The translations under genes were made by a program, and so were the position numbers. This document shows, piece after piece, positions 17,012 to 64,000 of a DNA stretch of 64,000 nucleotides. Under the pieces are notes generated by a model that was given only the letters and a program-made list of their open reading frames with translations, was not told the origin of the DNA and searched no databases. This DNA comes from Neoarius graeffei (Eukaryota > Chordata > Actinopteri > Siluriformes > Ariidae), in assembly GCF_027579695.1 (NCBI RefSeq), contig NC_083582.1, positions 4,648,378 through 4,712,377 of the forward strand, given 5' to 3'. Position 1 is the first letter of the stretch. The number at the start of each line of letters is the position of its first letter.

Positions 17012-18614
17012 CAACCCCGATTCCAAAAAAGTTGGGACAAAGTACAAATTGTAAATAAAAACGGAATGCAATTGCAAAGTTTCAAAATTCCATATTTTAT
17101 TCAGAATAGAACATAGATGACATATCAAATGTTTAAACTGAGAAAATGTATCATTTAAAGAGAAAAATTAGGTGATTTTTAAATTTCATGACAACAACAC
17201 ATCTCAAAAAAGTTGGGACAAGGCCATGTTTCCCACTGTGAGACATCCCCTTTTCTCTTTACAACAGTCTGTAAACGTCTGGGGACTGAGGAGACAAGTT
17301 GCTCAAGTTTAGGGATAGGAATGTTAACCCATTCTTGTCTAATGTAGGATTCTAGTTGCTCAACTGTCTTAGGTCTTTTTTGTCGTATCTTCCGTTTTAT
17401 GATGCGCCAAATGTTTTCTATGGGTGAAAGATCTGGACTGCAGCCTGGCCAGTTCAGTACCCGGACCCTTCTTCTACGCAGCCATGATGCTGTAATTGAT
17501 GCAGTATATGGTTTGGCATTGTCATGTTGGAAAATGCAAGGTCTTCCCTGAAAGAGACGTCGTCTGGATGGGAGCATATGTTGCTCTAGAACCTGGATAT
17601 ACCTTTCAGCATTGATGGTGTCTTTCCAGATGTGTAAGCTGCCCATGGCACACGCACTAATGCAACCCCATACCATCAGAGATGCAGGCTTCTGAACTGA
17701 GCGCCGATAACAACTTGGGTCGTCCTTCTCCTCTTTAGTCTGAATGACACGGCGTCCCTGATTTCCATAAAGAACTTCACATTTTGATTTGTCTGACCAC
17801 AGAACAGTTTTCCACTTTGCCACAGTCCATTTTAAATGAGCCTTGGCCCAGAGAAGACGTCTGCGCTTCTGGATCATGTTTAGATACGGCTTCTTCTTTG
17901 AACTATAGAGTTTTAGCTGGCAACGGCGGATGGCACGGTGAATTGTGTTCACAGATAATGTTCTCTGGAAATATTCCTGAGCCCATTTTGTGATTTCCAA
18001 TACAGAAGCATGCCTGTATGTGATGCAGTGCCGTCTAAGGGCCCGAAGATCACGGGCACCCAGTATGGTTTTCCGGCCTTGACCCTTACGCACAGAGATT
18101 CTTCCAGATTCTCTGAATCTTTTGATGATATTATGCACTGTAGATGATGATATGTTCAAACTCTCTGCAATTTTACACTGTCGAACTCCTTTCTGATATT
18201 GCTCCACTATTTGTCGGCGCAGAATTAGGGGGATTGGTGATCCTCTTCCCATCTTTACTTCTGAGAGCCGCTGCCACTCCAAGATGCTCTTTTTATACCC
18301 AGTCATGTTAATGACCTATTGCCAATTGACCTAATGAGTTGCAATTTGGTCCTCCAGCTGTTCCTTTTTTGTACCTTTAACTTTTCCAGCCTCTTATTGC
18401 CCCTGTCCCAACTTTTTTGAGATGTGTTGCTGTCATGAAATTTCAAATGAGCCAATATTTGGCATGAAATTTCAAAATCTCTCAGTTTTGACATTTGACA
18501 TGTTGTCTATGTTCTATTGTGAATACAATATCATTTTTTGAGATTTGTAAATTATTGCATTCCGTTTTTATTTACAATTTGTACTTTGTCCCAACTTTTT
18601 TGGAAGCAGGGTTG
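17012..18614 (-). mobile_element. Tc1/mariner element, copy A
   Basis: Inverted termini CAACCCCGATTCCAAAAAAG and CTTTTTTGGAAGCAGGGTTG, followed inward by TGTAAATAAAAACGGAATGC on each side. The right flank is TA; the left flank is CA, so the TA duplication is mutated on one side. The length of 1.6 kb is usual for Tc1. It interrupts an older Tc1-like relic. Confidence 0.95.
17179..18306 (-). CDS. Tc1-type transposase, copy A (375 aa, open)
   Basis: Two helix-turn-helix units (about residues 25-65 and 95-135) flank the linker KGQGRKT. The DDE core is D in VLWSDKSK, D in FQHDNAKPY and E in DLSPIENIW, with 34 residues between the last two (DD34E, Tc1 type). The residue after the first catalytic Asp is Lys, where copy B has Glu. 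The frame is uninterrupted from MTGYKK to CCCHEI. Whether it is active is unknown. Confidence 0.9.
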   Translation of the reverse strand: MTGYKKSILEWQRLSEVKMGRGSPIPLILRRQIVEQYQKGVRQCKIAESLNISSSTVHNIIKRFRESGRISVRKGQGRKTILGARDLRALRRHCITYRHASVLEITKWAQEYFQRTLSVNTIHRAIRRCQLKLYSSKKKPYLNMIQKRRRLLWAKAHLKWTVAKWKTVLWSDKSKCEVLYGNQGRRVIQTKEEKDDPSCYRRSVQKPASLMVWGCISACAMGSLHIWKDTINAERYIQVLEQHMLPSRRRLFQGRPCIFQHDNAKPYTASITASWLRRRRVRVLNWPGCSPDLSPIENIWRIIKRKIRQKRPKTVEQLESYIRQEWVNIPIPKLEQLVSSVPRRLQTVVKRKGDVSQWETWPCPNFFEMCCCHEI

Positions 18615-18990
18615 TACAACAGTCTCTAGAGTTTAGACAGAATGGTGCGGAAAACAAACACTGAGTGAGCGAGCGACAGTTCTGTAGGTGGAAACAAAAC
18701 CAACCCCTTGTTGATAAGAGAGGGTCAGAGATCAGAAAATGGACAGATTGGCTTGAGCTTTTTTTTTTTTTGCCAGGAAGGATATAGTAACTCATATAAT
18801 CACTCTTTACAACCGGGGTGAGCAGAAAAGCATCTCAGCATGCAACAGCAGAAAGAACACATTGGGTTTCACTCCTGCAGCTAAGAACAGGGATCTTACA
18901 ATCAACAAGAAGTTCCTATTAAAGTGGCCGGGGAGTGTCTGTGAGTTTTTGGACTCTGCTATCCACTGTTGTGGGTAAAAAGTGTAATAA

Positions 18991-19737
18991 CTGGTTTATT
19001 ACACAGTAATTACCATTTAAGTACTAATGTCTAACACCACACTCTTCAGTTGTCGTTATCTCCTGTTCCTCCTGGAAACTGTGTATTTCAGGAAGTAATG
19101 AGGGAACGTGATTGGCTGTTTTCATATTTCGTGACTGCACATCATTGTCCTGCGTCACACGATCGTTATTTTTACACCTGAGATACATGTGACAGCTTGA
19201 CTTCAAAGGAAAAAACACACACGAGACTCTGACCTGAGATCTACAGTGGTGTCATATTCACAAGGAAATTTCACAAGGTGATTCATTCCTGCAGAGCGTG
19301 CAAAAGTTTATACACCCCCACGTGTAACGCATGTGTAAATGTCTCACTGTATTTTCAAAATTTATAATAAAGCGTTGCATTTATAATAATCTAGAAATAC
19401 TTTATTCATAGCTATTTTATCATTAATACTTATATATGGTATATGCAATTATCAAGTAGCAATAATAAATGAGTAATAAAATTGTTCATTACCAATTTAT
19501 ATATATATTTTTTTGCTTTGTATAGAAATGTGAAGTAAATAATTATATTAGCTAAATATGTTCAAATATTTATTCATAAATTACTAATTTAGCAGAAATG
19601 ATTATTTTTGGTTATTTTTAGAGGTTAAATGTTTCAGGAAAAAGCTAAATAATATATTTAAATAAAAAAAACCCCACACATATACAATAGAGAGAGTCGT
19701 GAAGAACCCCCGAGTGGAAGTAAGAGATGTCAGCAGA

Positions 19738-19740
<3 letters not shown>
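18991..19740. other. Intergenic AT-rich sequence upstream of cdhr1
   Basis: No gene or element recognised. The stretch 19360-19670 is strongly AT-rich. It leads into the (GT)n tract near the cdhr1 start. Confidence 0.5.

Positions 19741-19784
<44 letters not shown>
19735..19784. repeat. (GT)22 tract near the cdhr1 5' end
   Basis: A pure GT run (19741-19784) lies about 95 bp upstream of the cdhr1 ATG, preceded by AGATTAG (CTAATCT on the other strand), a CRX-like core. It sits in the presumptive 5' UTR or proximal promoter. Confidence 0.85.
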
Positions 19785-19785
<1 letters not shown>

Positions 19786-19876
19786 ACACTTCTCAGCCTC
19801 AGCTGGCTGGAAGACGTCTCCAGAATCTCTGTGTCTCTGTATGATCCTCACACACACACATGTACACACACTCAGG

Positions 19877-57228
<37,352 letters not shown>

Positions 57229-58597
57229 GTGAGTCCTATACAAATATAATGACACCCTGCTAATACCCACATATACAGCTCTGCACATTAAATCTGACAG
57301 AACTGACAGGACAAAGTGTGGAATATTATCATCTGTACAAGTCTCCTCGAGCTGAGTGTGTCTCCTAGCTGACAATTGGTGACCCCTAGCTGATTACAAA
57401 TGTCCCCTAGATGACTGTAAACATCCTCTAGCTAACTGGAATCATCCCCAACTGACCACAAGTAATCGTAAGTTGTCCCTTCTGGACTAAGTGCTCCCTT
57501 GCTGATGATAAGTGTCCCTTATCTAACTGTAAACATCCCCTAGATGACTGTGTCCCTTAACTACAGTTAGGTCCATAAATATTTGGACAGAGACAACATT
57601 TTTCTAATTTTGGTTCTGTACATCACCACAATGAATTGTGAACAAAACAATTCAGATGCAGTTGAAGTTCAGACTTTCAGCTTTAATTCAGTGGGTTGAA
57701 CAAAATGATTGCATAAAAATGTGAGGAACTAAAGCATTTTTTAAACACAATCCCTTCATTTCAGGGGCTCAGAAGTAATTGGACAAATTCAATAATTGTA
57801 AATAAAATGTTCATTTCTAATACTTGGTTGAAAAGCCTTTGTTGGCAATGACTGCCTGAAGTCTTGAACTCATGGACATCACCAGACGCTGCGTTTCCTC
57901 CTTTTTAATGCTCTGCCAGGCCTTTACTGCAGCGGTTTTCAGTTGTTGTTTGTTTGTGGGCCTTTCTGTCTGAAGTTTAGTCTTTAACAAGTGAAATGCT
58001 GCTCAATTGGGTTGAGATCAGGTGACTGACTTGGCCATTCAAGAATATTCCACTTCTTTGCTTTAATAAACTCCTGGGTTGCTTTGGCTTTATGTTTTGG
58101 GTCATTGTCCATCTGTATTATGAAACGCCGACCAATCAGTTTGGCTGGATTTGAGCACACAGTATGTCTCTGAATACCTCAGAATTCATCCGGCTGCTTC
58201 TGTCCTGTCTCACATCATCAATAAACACTAGTGACCCAGTGCCACTGGCAGCCATGCATGCCCAAGCCATCACACTGCCTCCGCCGTGTTTTACAGATGA
58301 TGTGGTATGCTTTGGATCATGAGCTGGACCACGCCTTCGCCATACTTTTTTCTTTCCATCATTCTGGTAGAGGTTGATCTTGGTTTCATGAATGAATGAA
58401 TGAATAAATGAATGAATGATTCTTTAATGACCACACTGCAAGCAGGTGGAATTTTTTTCCAGTACGGCATGGTACAGGTTCCAACATATAACATAAAGAC
58501 TAGGGACATAAACTAAAACATATATAAGACACATATATACATACAGATAGACACAGACAATTCCAACATCAAACAATTTTCAGTCCATGATCAATGT

Positions 58598-60472
58598 TTA
58601 TCTGCAAGAGTTCAGAAGTTGTATGGCAGTAGGGATAAAACTATTTTTGAAGCATGTTGTTTTGGTGGCAATTGACCTGTAGCGCCTTCCAGAGGGCAGA
58701 AGCTGAAATGCATAGTGTGCAGGGTGAGTGGGGTCTGAGACGATTTTGTGGGCTCTGCATACTGTTCTTTTGTAATGTAGTGGTTCCAAGGATGGAAGGG
58801 GAGAGCCAATGATTTTTGAGGCTCTATTGATTATGCGCTGCAATTTCTTCCGGGAGAGTGTGTCAAGACTACTGAACCAGACTGTGATGGATGAGGTGAG
58901 AATGCTTTCAACAATGGCTGTGTAGAAACGGACCAGGAGATGAGGTTTCACTCTGAATTTCTTGAGCTGTTGGAGGTGGAAGAGTCTTTGCTGAGCTTTT
59001 TTATAGATATGGTCTGCATTTATTTTCCATTTGAGATCATTGCTGATATGAGTGCCGAGGAGTTTGAATGAGTCAGTGATGGAGGTGGGTTCACCTTGAA
59101 TGTACACAGGAGTTTTGGGAGATGGCTGGCGTCTAAAGTCGACAATGAACTCTTTTGTTTTTGATGTGTTAAGTAGTAGGCTATGGTCTGTGCACCAGGT
59201 CACTGCTTGGTTGATCTGTGCACGGTATTCAGATTCTTGGTTGTTGGTGATGAATCCTATGATGGTTGTATCGTCTGCATATTTGTACATATTGACAGAT
59301 CTATGGTGTGTTTTGAGCTGGTTAGTATAAAGGGAGAAAAGCCATGGAGAAAGAATGCAACCTTGTGGAGCGCCTGTACTGAGGGACAGAGGGGAAGATA
59401 TGTTGTTGCTGATTTTCACCCTCTGTTGCCTGTTGTGAAGGAAGCTGTGGATCCAGTAGCAGATGCATGGGTTGATTTTCATATCCAGTAATGTGTCAAG
59501 CAGTATGGCTGGTTTTATGGTATTAAAGGCAGAGCTGAAATCCATGAATAGTATGCGTGCGTATGTGTTGGCAGACTCCAGATGGTTCAGTATGTGGTGA
59601 ATTGCCAGGTTTACAGTGTCCTCGACTGATCGGTTAGCTGTATAAGCAAATTGATGTGAGTCCATGAGGGGTGAAGTGACAGTTTTTAGATGTTTGAGAA
59701 TGATGCGCTCAAATGACTTCATCGCTGCTGATGTCAAGGCAATGGGTCTGTAGTCATTGAGGCAAGAGATGGTGTTGGTTTTAGGAACTGGGATGATGAT
59801 GGATTCTTTGAAACACTTTGGTACTGAGCTTTGGCAGAGTGAGGTGTTAAAGATATTGGTGAAGACCCCAGCCAGTTCTCCAGCACATTGGTGGAGAACA
59901 GCATGACTAATGTTGTCGGGGCCAGCAGCTTTATTTCTCTTCAGTCCCCTGAAAATGCTCCTCACCTCCTCCTCCTGGATGGTGAATGGAGGGGGAGGGA
60001 GAGGATCGGGGGGAGATGGTGGTGGAGTTGGGGCCTGCTCAAATCTTCTGTAGAAGTGGTTGAGGTTGTCTGGGAGCTGGTTGTCAGTGTCCGGTATGGT
60101 GGAGGGTTTCTTTTTGTAGTTTGTCATGTTTTGAAGTTTTTTCCAGATGGAGCGTATGTCAGTGGTGGTGATTTGTTTTTCTAGTTTGGAGGCATAGTTG
60201 GATTTTGCCCTCCTGATTGCTGCTCTGAGTTTGTATTTGGCACTCTTATATTGTTCATTATTTCCTGACAGATATGCAGAGTTCTTCTCTCTCCTTAGTT
60301 CTTTTATGTCCTTGCTGAACCATGGTTTGTTATTATTATAGTGTTTCATTTTTTGAACGGTATGCATAAGTCCACGCAGTATGCGCTGTATGATGTCACC
60401 ACGTCGGTGACGTTGTGGAGGTTGCCTGCAGCATGGAAAACTTCCCAGTCTGTGCACGCAAAACAACCCCAA
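58598..60472 (-). CDS. LINE reverse transcriptase region (open frame)
   Basis: From about residue 45 the frame follows the LINE protein: KPWFSKDIKELRREKN, then RT motifs GLKRNKAAGPDNIS, FKESIIIPVPKT, DYRPIALTSAAMKSFE, FMDFSSAFNTI, GAPQGCILSPWLFSLY, the catalytic box YADD (KYADDTTIIG), LNTSKTKEFIVDF and LLGTHISNDLKW, to the C-terminal RTVCRAHKIVSDPTHPAH and QLLNSCR. No stop interrupts it. The first roughly 44 residues are probably out of the native frame, since a frameshift separates it from the endonuclease. The copy is not expected to be autonomous. Confidence 0.88.
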   Translation of the reverse strand: MGLFCVHRLGSFPCCRQPPQRHRRGDIIQRILRGLMHTVQKMKHYNNNKPWFSKDIKELRREKNSAYLSGNNEQYKSAKYKLRAAIRRAKSNYASKLEKQITTTDIRSIWKKLQNMTNYKKKPSTIPDTDNQLPDNLNHFYRRFEQAPTPPPSPPDPLPPPPFTIQEEEVRSIFRGLKRNKAAGPDNISHAVLHQCAGELAGVFTNIFNTSLCQSSVPKCFKESIIIPVPKTNTISCLNDYRPIALTSAAMKSFERIILKHLKTVTSPLMDSHQFAYTANRSVEDTVNLAIHHILNHLESANTYARILFMDFSSAFNTIKPAILLDTLLDMKINPCICYWIHSFLHNRQQRVKISNNISSPLSLSTGAPQGCILSPWLFSLYTNQLKTHHRSVNMYKYADDTTIIGFITNNQESEYRAQINQAVTWCTDHSLLLNTSKTKEFIVDFRRQPSPKTPVYIQGEPTSITDSFKLLGTHISNDLKWKINADHIYKKAQQRLFHLQQLKKFRVKPHLLVRFYTAIVESILTSSITVWFSSLDTLSRKKLQRIINRASKIIGSPLPSLEPLHYKRTVCRAHKIVSDPTHPAHYAFQLLPSGRRYRSIATKTTCFKNSFIPTAIQLLNSCR

Positions 60473-61154
60473 AGTTTTTCAATTGCCTCCGAGGACCAGC
60501 ACCTAGTTGGCCTGGTCGGTGTTTTGGAGAACTTAACTTTCTGTCTGTACTGAGGGATTAGCAGCAGCATTGCATGGTCGGACTTTCCCAGCGGAGCTCT
60601 CGGAAAAGCACGGTAAGCCTCTTTGATGGTGGTATAGCAGTGGTCCAGCGTGTTGCTTCCTCTGCTTGGGCAGGTAACCTGCTGATGGTAACCCGGGAGC
60701 TCAGATGAGAGGTTAGTCTGGAGTCCCCTAGGACAATAACTGCTGCGTCCAGATGTTTACTTTCCACTGAGGAGATATAGTTGGCTAACTCGGCTGTGGT
60801 GGTGATAGCGTTAGCCTCAGGTGAGATGTAAACACAGATGATAATAACTGATGCAAATTCCCGTGGGAGAAATGATGGTCTACATTTCACAGTTAGGTAT
60901 TCCAGGTGAGGGGAACATGCATGTGAGAGTTCTGTGGAGTTAGTGCACCAGCGTTCATTGATCATTATGCAGACACCACCACCTTTTGACTTGTGCGACA
61001 GTTCAGGTGATCTGTCAGCATGGTATAACGTGAAACCTGGAGGTGTTACCACTTGATCAGGAACTGAATGATCAAGCCAGGTCTCTGTCAAGCAGATGGC
61101 GGAGCAGTCACTGTAGTCCTTGTTGGTTTGTATCATGAGTTGCAGTTCATCCAT
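60346..61154 (-). pseudogene. LINE APE-type endonuclease, frameshifted
   Basis: 61154 to about 60720 reads MDELQLMIQTNKDYSDCSAI, then CLTETWLDH, KGGGVCIMINERWC and VIVLGD, all expected in the exonuclease/endonuclease fold. After GD the usual FN is lost by a frameshift, and the downstream part continues in another frame (LLLIPQYRQKVKFS, ARCTDWEVF-like). A second shift near 60350 joins the RT frame. Endonuclease function is lost. Confidence 0.75.
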
Positions 61155-62429
61155 TTTGTGACGAAGAGATCTGACATTGGATAGCAGGAGGGCCGGGAGC
61201 GGTGGTCGGTACGGGCGTCTCCTGAACCTGGCACAGGTGCCTGAGCGGCGCCCTTGTTAGGGCGGCAGCTGTGGTGTTGAGCGCCTTGCGATGTTCAAAT
61301 CCCGAAGTTTCTCCTCTAGTTGGGATGACAGTGGGTCCAAGTCAGAGTAACAGGAAGAAGTGAGGTGTAGTAGTTCAGCCCGGGTATAACGGATGACACA
61401 CGACACTTTACAAACAAATAACGCGGACATAAGACAGACTGACAGGAACACTGTTTGTACTGTGGCAAGCCTCGCGGCCGCCATCTGTCCAAAGAATGTT
61501 CTTCCAGAACTGTGCTGGCTTTTTTAGATGTTTTTTAGCAAAGTCCAATCTAGCCTTTTTATTCTTGAGGCTTATGAATGGCTTGCACCGTGCAGTGAAC
61601 CCTCTGTATTTACTTTCATGCAGTCTTCTCTTTATGGTAGATTTGGATATTGATATGCCTACCTCCTGGAGAGTGTTGTTCACTTGGTTGGCTGTTGTGA
61701 AGGGGGTTCTCTTCACCATGGAAATTATTCTGCGATCATCCACCACTGTTGTCTTCTGTGGGCGTCCAGGTCTTTTTGCATTGATGAGTTCACCAGTGCT
61801 TTCTTTCTTTCTCAGGATGTACCAAACTGTAGATTTTGCCACTCCTAATATTGTAGCAATTTCTCGGATGTTTTTTTTCTGTTTTCGCAGCTTAAGGGTG
61901 GCTTGTTTCCCCTGCATGGAGAGCTCCTTTGACCGCATGTTTTCTTCACAGCAAAATCTTCCAAATGCAAGCACCACACCTCAAATCAACTCCAGGCCTT
62001 TTATCTGCTTAATTGAGAATGACATAACGAAGGAATTGCCCACACCTGCCCATGAAATAGCCTTTGAGTCAATTGTCCAATTACTTTTGGTCCCTTTAAA
62101 AACAGGGTGGCACATATTAAGGAGCTGAAACTCCTAAACCCTTCATCCAATTTTAATGTGGATACCCTCAAACGAAAGCTGAAAGTCTGGACTTTATGCT
62201 CATGTTCAGTATATAACTATAACTTGAATATGTTTCAGTAAACAGGTAAAAAAACAAAATTTGTCAGTGTCCAAATATATATGGACCTAACTGTAAGTGT
62301 AAATGTCCCCTACCTGACTATAAGCTGAATATTAGTATCCCCCAGCTCTCTCTTACCGTCCCCTAACTACAAGTTATTCCTATATGAGTGTATTTCCCCT
62401 TGAACACTTAAGTGTCCCCTAGCTGACTT

Positions 62430-62826
62430 CCATCCATCCATCCATCCATCCATCCATCCATCCATCCATTATCTCTAGCCACTTTATCCTCTCCTACAGG
62501 GTCGCAGGCAAGCTGGAGCCTATCCCAGCTGACTACGGGCGAAAGGCGGGGTACACCCTGGACAAGTCGCCAGGTCATCACAGGGCTGACACATAGACAC
62601 AGACAACCATTCACACTCACATTCACACCTACAGTCAATTTAGAGTCACCAGTTAACCTAACCTGCTTTGGACTGTGGGGGAAACCGGAGCACCCGGAGG
62701 AAACCCACGCGGACACGGGGAGAACATGCAAACTCCACAGAGAAAGGCCCTCGCCGGCCACGGGGCTCGAACCCGGACCTTCTTGCTGTGAGGCGACAGT
62801 GCTAACCACTACACCACCGTGCCGCC
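62430..62826 (-). mobile_element. tRNA-derived SINE, copy 6
   Basis: The tail has expanded to (TCCA)n at 62430-62467. Flanked by CCCTAGCTGACTT on both sides (62417-62429, about 62828-62840), a target duplication within the minisatellite. A 5-bp gap (ACATG) in the body sets it apart from the other copies. Confidence 0.93.
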
Positions 62827-62959
62827 CCCCTAGCTGACTTTGTTTCCCCTAATTGACTGTAGGTTTTTTTCTGACTAGACACTGTCCTATAGAAGACTAT
62901 TATCGATCTCTAGTTTATTGAAAATGTCCCCGAGTTGACCATAATGGACCTCTGTAGAA

Positions 62960-64000
62960 CTATAGGCATGTCCTAAATCACACACTATATAGAGGTCAGA
63001 GAGAAGTGCCCTGTGTAGTGAGTCTGGAGTGACACAGGCATGGCTTTAATCAGACAACACTGAAGCTGAGAGATAATCCTGTAATCCGATTGGACGAGTA
63101 AAAATAGCCTCGCAGTGTGAGTCAGGGTCTAATTAGCACGTGATGTGATGTGACAGCTGCAGGTAAGAGAGAAAGAGACAGAGATGCTGATGGGAGCAGG
63201 AAGTGTGTGGAAAATGTAAAAACCCGTTAATGTATGCCTCACTCTCCACCTGGCGCTGAAGGTGCAATGAGAGACGTGTGAAAGCTCACAGGTTTGAGGC
63301 GCCTCGTTAATTCTCACCAGCTGAGCAGCAGCTCATCAAGGCTCAGGGAATGTCACTGAGTTTGTGCAGGGTTTAAAATGAATTTGGAGACTGAGGTGAA
63401 ATTATTAAGCACTTAACTGGATTAATGTCGGGGAGGGGGGAAAACACAATTTCAAAAACTTTAATCAGATATAGCTGATCAGATTGGACATGTTTACTTT
63501 CTGCACGTCCACATTGATGAATGCGTAGCTTTATGTGGAAATGACTGTACGGCCAGATTTCTGTTATGAAATGAAGGTCATTGTGTGTACATTGAATATC
63601 TTTTAATGGTTTAAATGACACCTTCTTCTCAAAGGTAGAATCGTTTACACGGTCATTTTGCAAAGGTCACACCACCAGGCGGATTGTCTTTTTCAGACCT
63701 CACACACCAGGTTGAGGGATGTTTTCATGGATTGTAAACACTGTCTGATAATTATCTTGTATGAACTGGTTGATGTGCACACTTTAGTATTCAATGTACA
63801 GCATAGGCTACTCATGTTTATGCAGATGTCCTTTCTCCAGAATCTGGATGGGGGTAAAGTCCTCAATAACATCGTCATAATCCAATGAAGCAGTGAATTC
63901 ATTTCAATGACCTTCCTTCCTTCCTTCCTTCCTTCCTTCCTTCCTAGTCAGGAGCTTGTGGGTCAAATCTCTCAACTACGTTGCTTCTCCAGTCATCTCT
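62960..64000 (+). other. cdhr1: cdhr1 intron 14, right edge of window
   Basis: No exon was found. The expected next exon (continuing FLIHPSTG-like sequence of cadherin repeat 5) is absent, so it lies past 64000. A (TTCC)n run occupies about 63914-63945. The open frames at 63373-63902 on both strands have no domains. Confidence 0.6.

Larger units (their letters stand above)
16845..18990 (+). pseudogene. Relic of a Tc1-like transposase (N-terminal half), split
   Basis: Segments 16845-17011 and 18615-18990 read, with gaps and frameshifts, as the N-terminal paired-like region of another Tc1 family. GAGTATTTCAGAAGCTGCTG corresponds to 'GLSISETADLL', ACAGAATGGTGCGGAAAA to 'TEWCEK', and ACTCTTTACAACCGGGGTGA to 'TLYNRGE'. 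Many indels disrupt it and no DDE core remains. Recognition is from memory of this common fish repeat. Confidence 0.6.
58389..61483 (-). mobile_element. LINE (Jockey superfamily, L2/Rex1-like), near full length
   Basis: The 5' end is at 61483 (MAAARLATVQTV...) and the 3' end at 58389 in an (ATTC)n tail. It holds an APE-type endonuclease remnant and a reverse transcriptase. No clear target duplication; at most 2-3 bp. The clade assignment is from memory of RT motifs and the microsatellite tail. Confidence 0.85.
57800..61940 (-). pseudogene. Tc1 transposase (fourth family), split by LINE
   Basis: The N-terminal part (minus, about 61940-61484) begins MRSKELSMQGKQATLKLRKQ. It carries the HTH EIATILGVAKSTVWYIL, linker KRPGRPQKT, second HTH, and ends FWKNILWTD with the first catalytic Asp at the insertion point. 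The frame resumes at 58388 with ETKINLYQNDG, then [12 protein letters not shown], and [10 protein letters not shown], where the HDNDPKH motif has degenerated. The catalytic core is therefore broken both by insertion and by decay. Confidence 0.85.
57564..62293 (-). mobile_element. Tc1 element (fourth family) carrying a LINE
   Basis: Inverted ends CAGTTAGGTCCATAAATATT and (mirrored) ATATATATGGACCTAACTG have TA outside (57562-57563, 62294-62295). Without the LINE it is about 1.6 kb. Confidence 0.93.
57330..62960. repeat. GTCCCCTAGCTGACTGTAA minisatellite, split by insertions
   Basis: Units of about 19-25 bp (TGTCCCCTAGCTGAC with variable spacers) occupy 57360-57560, 62296-62429 and 62827-62955. 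The gaps are a Tc1 element and SINE copy 6, so the array is the oldest layer here. Confidence 0.85.

Noticed and set aside
17784-17993. Antisense 69-codon frame [17 protein letters not shown] (also 29757-29966 and 42010-42219)
   Set aside because: Shadow of the Tc1 transposase on the opposite strand in all three copies.
61496-62128. 210-codon + strand frame MFFQNCAGFFRCFLAKSN
   Set aside because: Antisense of the fourth-family Tc1 transposase N-terminal part.
62960-64000. A 15th cdhr1 exon in the right edge
   Set aside because: No stretch encodes the expected continuation of cadherin repeat 5 with proper splice sites; the exon lies beyond the window.

Overview
The window is nuclear DNA from a ray-finned fish (teleost). 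It has split genes with GT-AG introns, several Tc1/mariner families with TA target sites, hAT elements with 8-bp target duplications, a tRNA-derived SINE present in six copies, degraded LINEs, and long GT, AT and minisatellite tracts. The species cannot be fixed from sequence alone; the repeat mix would suit an otophysan such as a catfish, but that is a guess. All gene calls come from reading the translated exons against remembered vertebrate orthologues, with no search run. Two host genes lie on the + strand: ghitm, complete (non-coding first exon near 1330-1396, coding exons 4715-11634), and cdhr1, 5' part only (coding exons from 19877 to 57228, continuing past the right edge). Human GHITM and CDHR1 are neighbours in the same orientation on 10q23.1, so this is conserved synteny. 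The two proteins have unrelated jobs: GHITM is a mitochondrial inner-membrane protein of the BAX-inhibitor-1 family, and CDHR1 is a photoreceptor cadherin. || Layout. 1-1131 is GT/GAT microsatellite next to the ghitm promoter (ZNF143-like and ETS sites at 1273-1329). 1397-11546 holds the ghitm introns, with a 16-bp tandem array, a hAT-like relic and, in intron 6, a nested stack in which a hAT element sits inside a large foldback palindrome that is itself inside a third element. 11635-19876 is intergenic: a decayed region bounded by a 20-bp inverted repeat and holding a THAP-domain exon plus two smaller elements, then a Tc1 element inserted into the relic of another Tc1 family. 19877 to the end is cdhr1. 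Its intron 1 carries about 4.9 kb of a 64/66-bp satellite. Later introns carry two more copies of the same Tc1 family (one with an open transposase frame, one with a single stop), a second Tc1 family broken by a SINE, a hAT element with a perfect target duplication, Tc1-derived MITEs, a decayed RTE-like LINE, and a three-level nest in intron 14 (minisatellite, then Tc1, then a LINE whose reverse-transcriptase frame is still open). || Most of the window is therefore transposon stratigraphy laid over two ordinary host genes. No new cellular system was found. The most notable items are the satellite array inside the cdhr1 intron, the nested foldback structure in ghitm intron 6, a Tc1 element ending 25 bp before a cdhr1 acceptor, and TE-borne THAP-like and possible P2X7-tail-like exons.
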